Notes under the pieces: generated by a model | The model's database searches: none | Told to the model about the DNA's origin: nothing | Seen by the model: the letters and a program-made list of their open reading frames with translations, nothing else | Part shown: piece after piece, positions 62,668 to 64,000 of the stretch | How positions within the stretch are numbered: position 1 is the first letter of the stretch | Layout: each line of letters opens with the position of its first letter | Origin: GCA-2712985 sp964515905 | Lineage (GTDB): Bacteria > Pseudomonadota > Alphaproteobacteria > UBA7887 | Assembly (NCBI GenBank): GCA_964515905.1 | Contig: CAZEWK010000047.1 | Location: 1 to 64,000 of the forward strand | Direction: 5' to 3' | DNA: 64,000 nt | Program-made: the position numbers and the translations under genes

Positions 62668-63582
62668 TCACACTTTTTCAATATCAGGCCGCCCCAACAA
62701 ACCTGTTGGCATGAAAATTAGAACTAGAACTAAAATGCCAAATGCTGCCACGTCCTTATATTCCACAGAAAAGTATCCAGCCCAAAATGCCTCGACCATT
62801 CCCAATAACATGCCACCCAACATCGCGCCTGGAAGCGATCCAATACCGCCAAGAACGGCCGCTGTGAATGCTTTCAAGCCCGCTATGAAACCCATAAAAA
62901 AATCGATGACCCCGTAATACAGCGTTACCATCACTCCCGCCACAGCTGCCAGTGCGGCACCCATTAAAAACGTCAAAGAAATTGTTCGGTCTATGTTGAT
63001 CCCTAGCAGAGTAGCCATACCCCTATCCTGCTCACATGCTCTTTGTGCTCTCCCAAGCGCAGTACGTTGTATAAGGAGAGCAAAAATACACATAAGAACT
63101 ATAGTCAACGCGACAATAAACATCTGTATATAGCTAAGCGTTACTGTGAAGTTTCCACCGGAATACAGTACAATCCCTCCTCGCACGATTGGTTGAAGCG
63201 CCTTTACTCCCGCACCCTGAGTTATCAGCACATAGTTTTGTAGGGCCAGAGACATGCCGATAGCCGATATTAAAGCTGCAAGCCGCTGCGAACCACGTAA
63301 GGGCCGATAGGCTACTCTTTCTACCGCCCAACCATAGGCTGAAGTAAATAACATCGCTATTAGGAGAACTAAAATTAATGCGAGCGGAATCCACGTAACA
63401 CCAGTTATACCTATCAGCGTAAAACCCAGCACCGCAAGGAACGCGCCGATCATATAAATTTCGCCATGGGCAAAATTTATCATCCCGATAATTCCGTACA
63501 CCATCGTATACCCTATGGCGATCAAACCATAAATACTCCCTAGGGTTATTCCGTTCACCAATTGTTGCAGAAAATAGGCCAT
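62668..63582 (-). CDS. livH: Branched-chain amino acid ABC transporter permease LivH
   Basis: 304 residues, about eight membrane spans. The N-terminus QLVNGITLGSIYGLIAIGYTMVYGIIGMINFAHGE is a near-signature for LivH, and GFIAGLKAFTAAVLGGIGSLPGAMLGG near residue 235 is equally typical. First gene of the transporter block, about 50 bases after the hemA stop. Confidence 0.95.
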   Translation of the reverse strand: MAYFLQQLVNGITLGSIYGLIAIGYTMVYGIIGMINFAHGEIYMIGAFLAVLGFTLIGITGVTWIPLALILVLLIAMLFTSAYGWAVERVAYRPLRGSQRLAALISAIGMSLALQNYVLITQGAGVKALQPIVRGGIVLYSGGNFTVTLSYIQMFIVALTIVLMCIFALLIQRTALGRAQRACEQDRGMATLLGINIDRTISLTFLMGAALAAVAGVMVTLYYGVIDFFMGFIAGLKAFTAAVLGGIGSLPGAMLGGMLLGMVEAFWAGYFSVEYKDVAAFGILVLVLIFMPTGLLGRPDIEKV

Positions 63583-63613
63583 GAGATTTTATTACGTCAC
63601 AGGCACGTTCACA

Positions 63614-63630
63614 GGGAGCATAGTGCTCCC
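63614..63630. other. Perfect hairpin between hemA and livH
   Basis: GGGAGCA-TAG-TGCTCCC is a 7-bp perfect stem with a 3-base loop in the 52-base spacer between hemA and livH. In the direction of transcription (leftward) no T-run follows, so it is not a standard terminator; it may stabilise the hemA 3' end or attenuate read-through into livH. Confidence 0.5.
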
Positions 63631-63634
63631 CATT

Positions 63635-64000
63635 TTAAGCTGCAGCCGCAGGCCGGATTTCCAGCCTTTTGAATACGTCCAAGAGTGCCACTATTAATTG
63701 GTCCATTAACTCATCATTGTGAAGTGGATTAGGGGTTATGCGAAGTCGCTCTGTGCCTCGCGGTACAGTTGGATAATTAATTGGCTGAACATAGATGCCG
63801 TGCAATTCAAGCAATTGATCACTAGCCTGCTTACATAGCACTGGGTTCCCGACCATCACGGGAACAATGTGACTTGGATTCTCCAAAAAAGGAATGCCAA
63901 CTTTTCGTAGACGATTCTTCAAAGCATGTGCCCGTTCCTGATGCAATTTCCGCTCTACCTGGCTCTTTTTTAGGTGAGATACAGAGGCCAGAGCACCTGC
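63635..64000 (-). CDS. hemA: 5-aminolevulinate synthase, C-terminal part (cut by window edge)
   Basis: The frame is open to the window end; about the last 121 residues are seen. Upstream of HQERAHALKNRLRKVGIPF the frame continues as ASVSHLKKSQVERKL, so it is not a separate gene starting at 63946. The C-terminal domain shows PSHIVPVMVGNPVLCKQASDQL, the GIYVQPINYPTVPRGTERLRITPNPLH block and an Ala-rich tail, all typical of the glycine plus succinyl-CoA (C4 pathway) enzyme of alphaproteobacteria. It carries out the first step of heme synthesis. The active-site lysine lies outside the window. Confidence 0.94.
   Translation of the reverse strand, partial: AGALASVSHLKKSQVERKLHQERAHALKNRLRKVGIPFLENPSHIVPVMVGNPVLCKQASDQLLELHGIYVQPINYPTVPRGTERLRITPNPLHNDELMDQLIVALLDVFKRLEIRPAAAA

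Overview
This 64 kb window reads as the chromosome of an alphaproteobacterium, most like a free-living Rhodospirillales-type organism. By eye the G+C is in the 40s percent. A marine origin is only a guess. The assignment rests on gene order and content: rplM-rpsI-argC; bamE / CBP3-like / DUF177 / rpmF / plsX / ihfA / merR followed by tRNA-Pro; rpiB-glyA-nrdR-ribD-ribE-ribBA-ribH-nusB-thiL-hppA; the C4-pathway hemA; a Ros/MucR regulator; and a DUF6867 gene inside a liv operon. Coding density is about 95 percent. I see no insertion sequence, prophage, CRISPR array or rRNA.

Layout. 0.5-6.5 kb: a D,D-carboxypeptidase facing a nucleotide-sugar operon (gmd, galU, ugd, phosphomannomutase). 6.5-12 kb: recJ, glpX, an aminotransferase and an OmpA-like lipoprotein. 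12-14.7 kb: PHA synthase and an SDR. 14.7-18.2 kb: SAF-domain oxidoreductase, argC, rpsI, rplM. 18.4-22.1 kb: a crotonase, the CoA-binding protein/metY pair, a Sel1 protein and a small membrane protein. 22.2-42 kb: the accessory heart of the window, a formate-oxidation island. 42-48 kb: SDR, tRNA-Pro, Sel1 protein and the merR-ihfA-plsX-rpmF block. 48-57.4 kb: membrane pyrophosphatase and the thiamine/riboflavin/one-carbon operon. 57.7-64 kb: mucR, a branched-chain amino-acid ABC transporter and the C-terminal end of hemA.

The formate island holds two unrelated formate dehydrogenases. A rightward unit of about 12 kb carries fdhD, mobA, DUF3305, DUF3306, a TorD-like chaperone, a small Tat protein, and fdhA, fdhB, a small lipoprotein and fdhC. 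Together these build a periplasm-facing, membrane-anchored molybdo/tungsto-enzyme that feeds electrons to quinone. A divergent multi-cluster Fe-S protein lies upstream. The same unit runs on without a gap into a cysteine-dioxygenase-like cupin, a four-domain rhodanese, an exported seven-bladed WD40 propeller and a Rap1a-like exported protein. Facing it is a second operon encoding a soluble NAD-linked formate dehydrogenase (FdsA plus a fused FdsG-FdsB) and an enolase-superfamily enzyme. The link between formate oxidation and the thiol-dioxygenase/rhodanese/propeller block is the best candidate here for an undescribed system, but its function is not shown by the sequence.

Other points of interest: fabH and hom are missing from blocks where alphaproteobacteria usually carry them; the MucR protein has lost zinc ligands; the RibA half of RibBA is degenerate; and the rhodanese gene has no canonical start codon.
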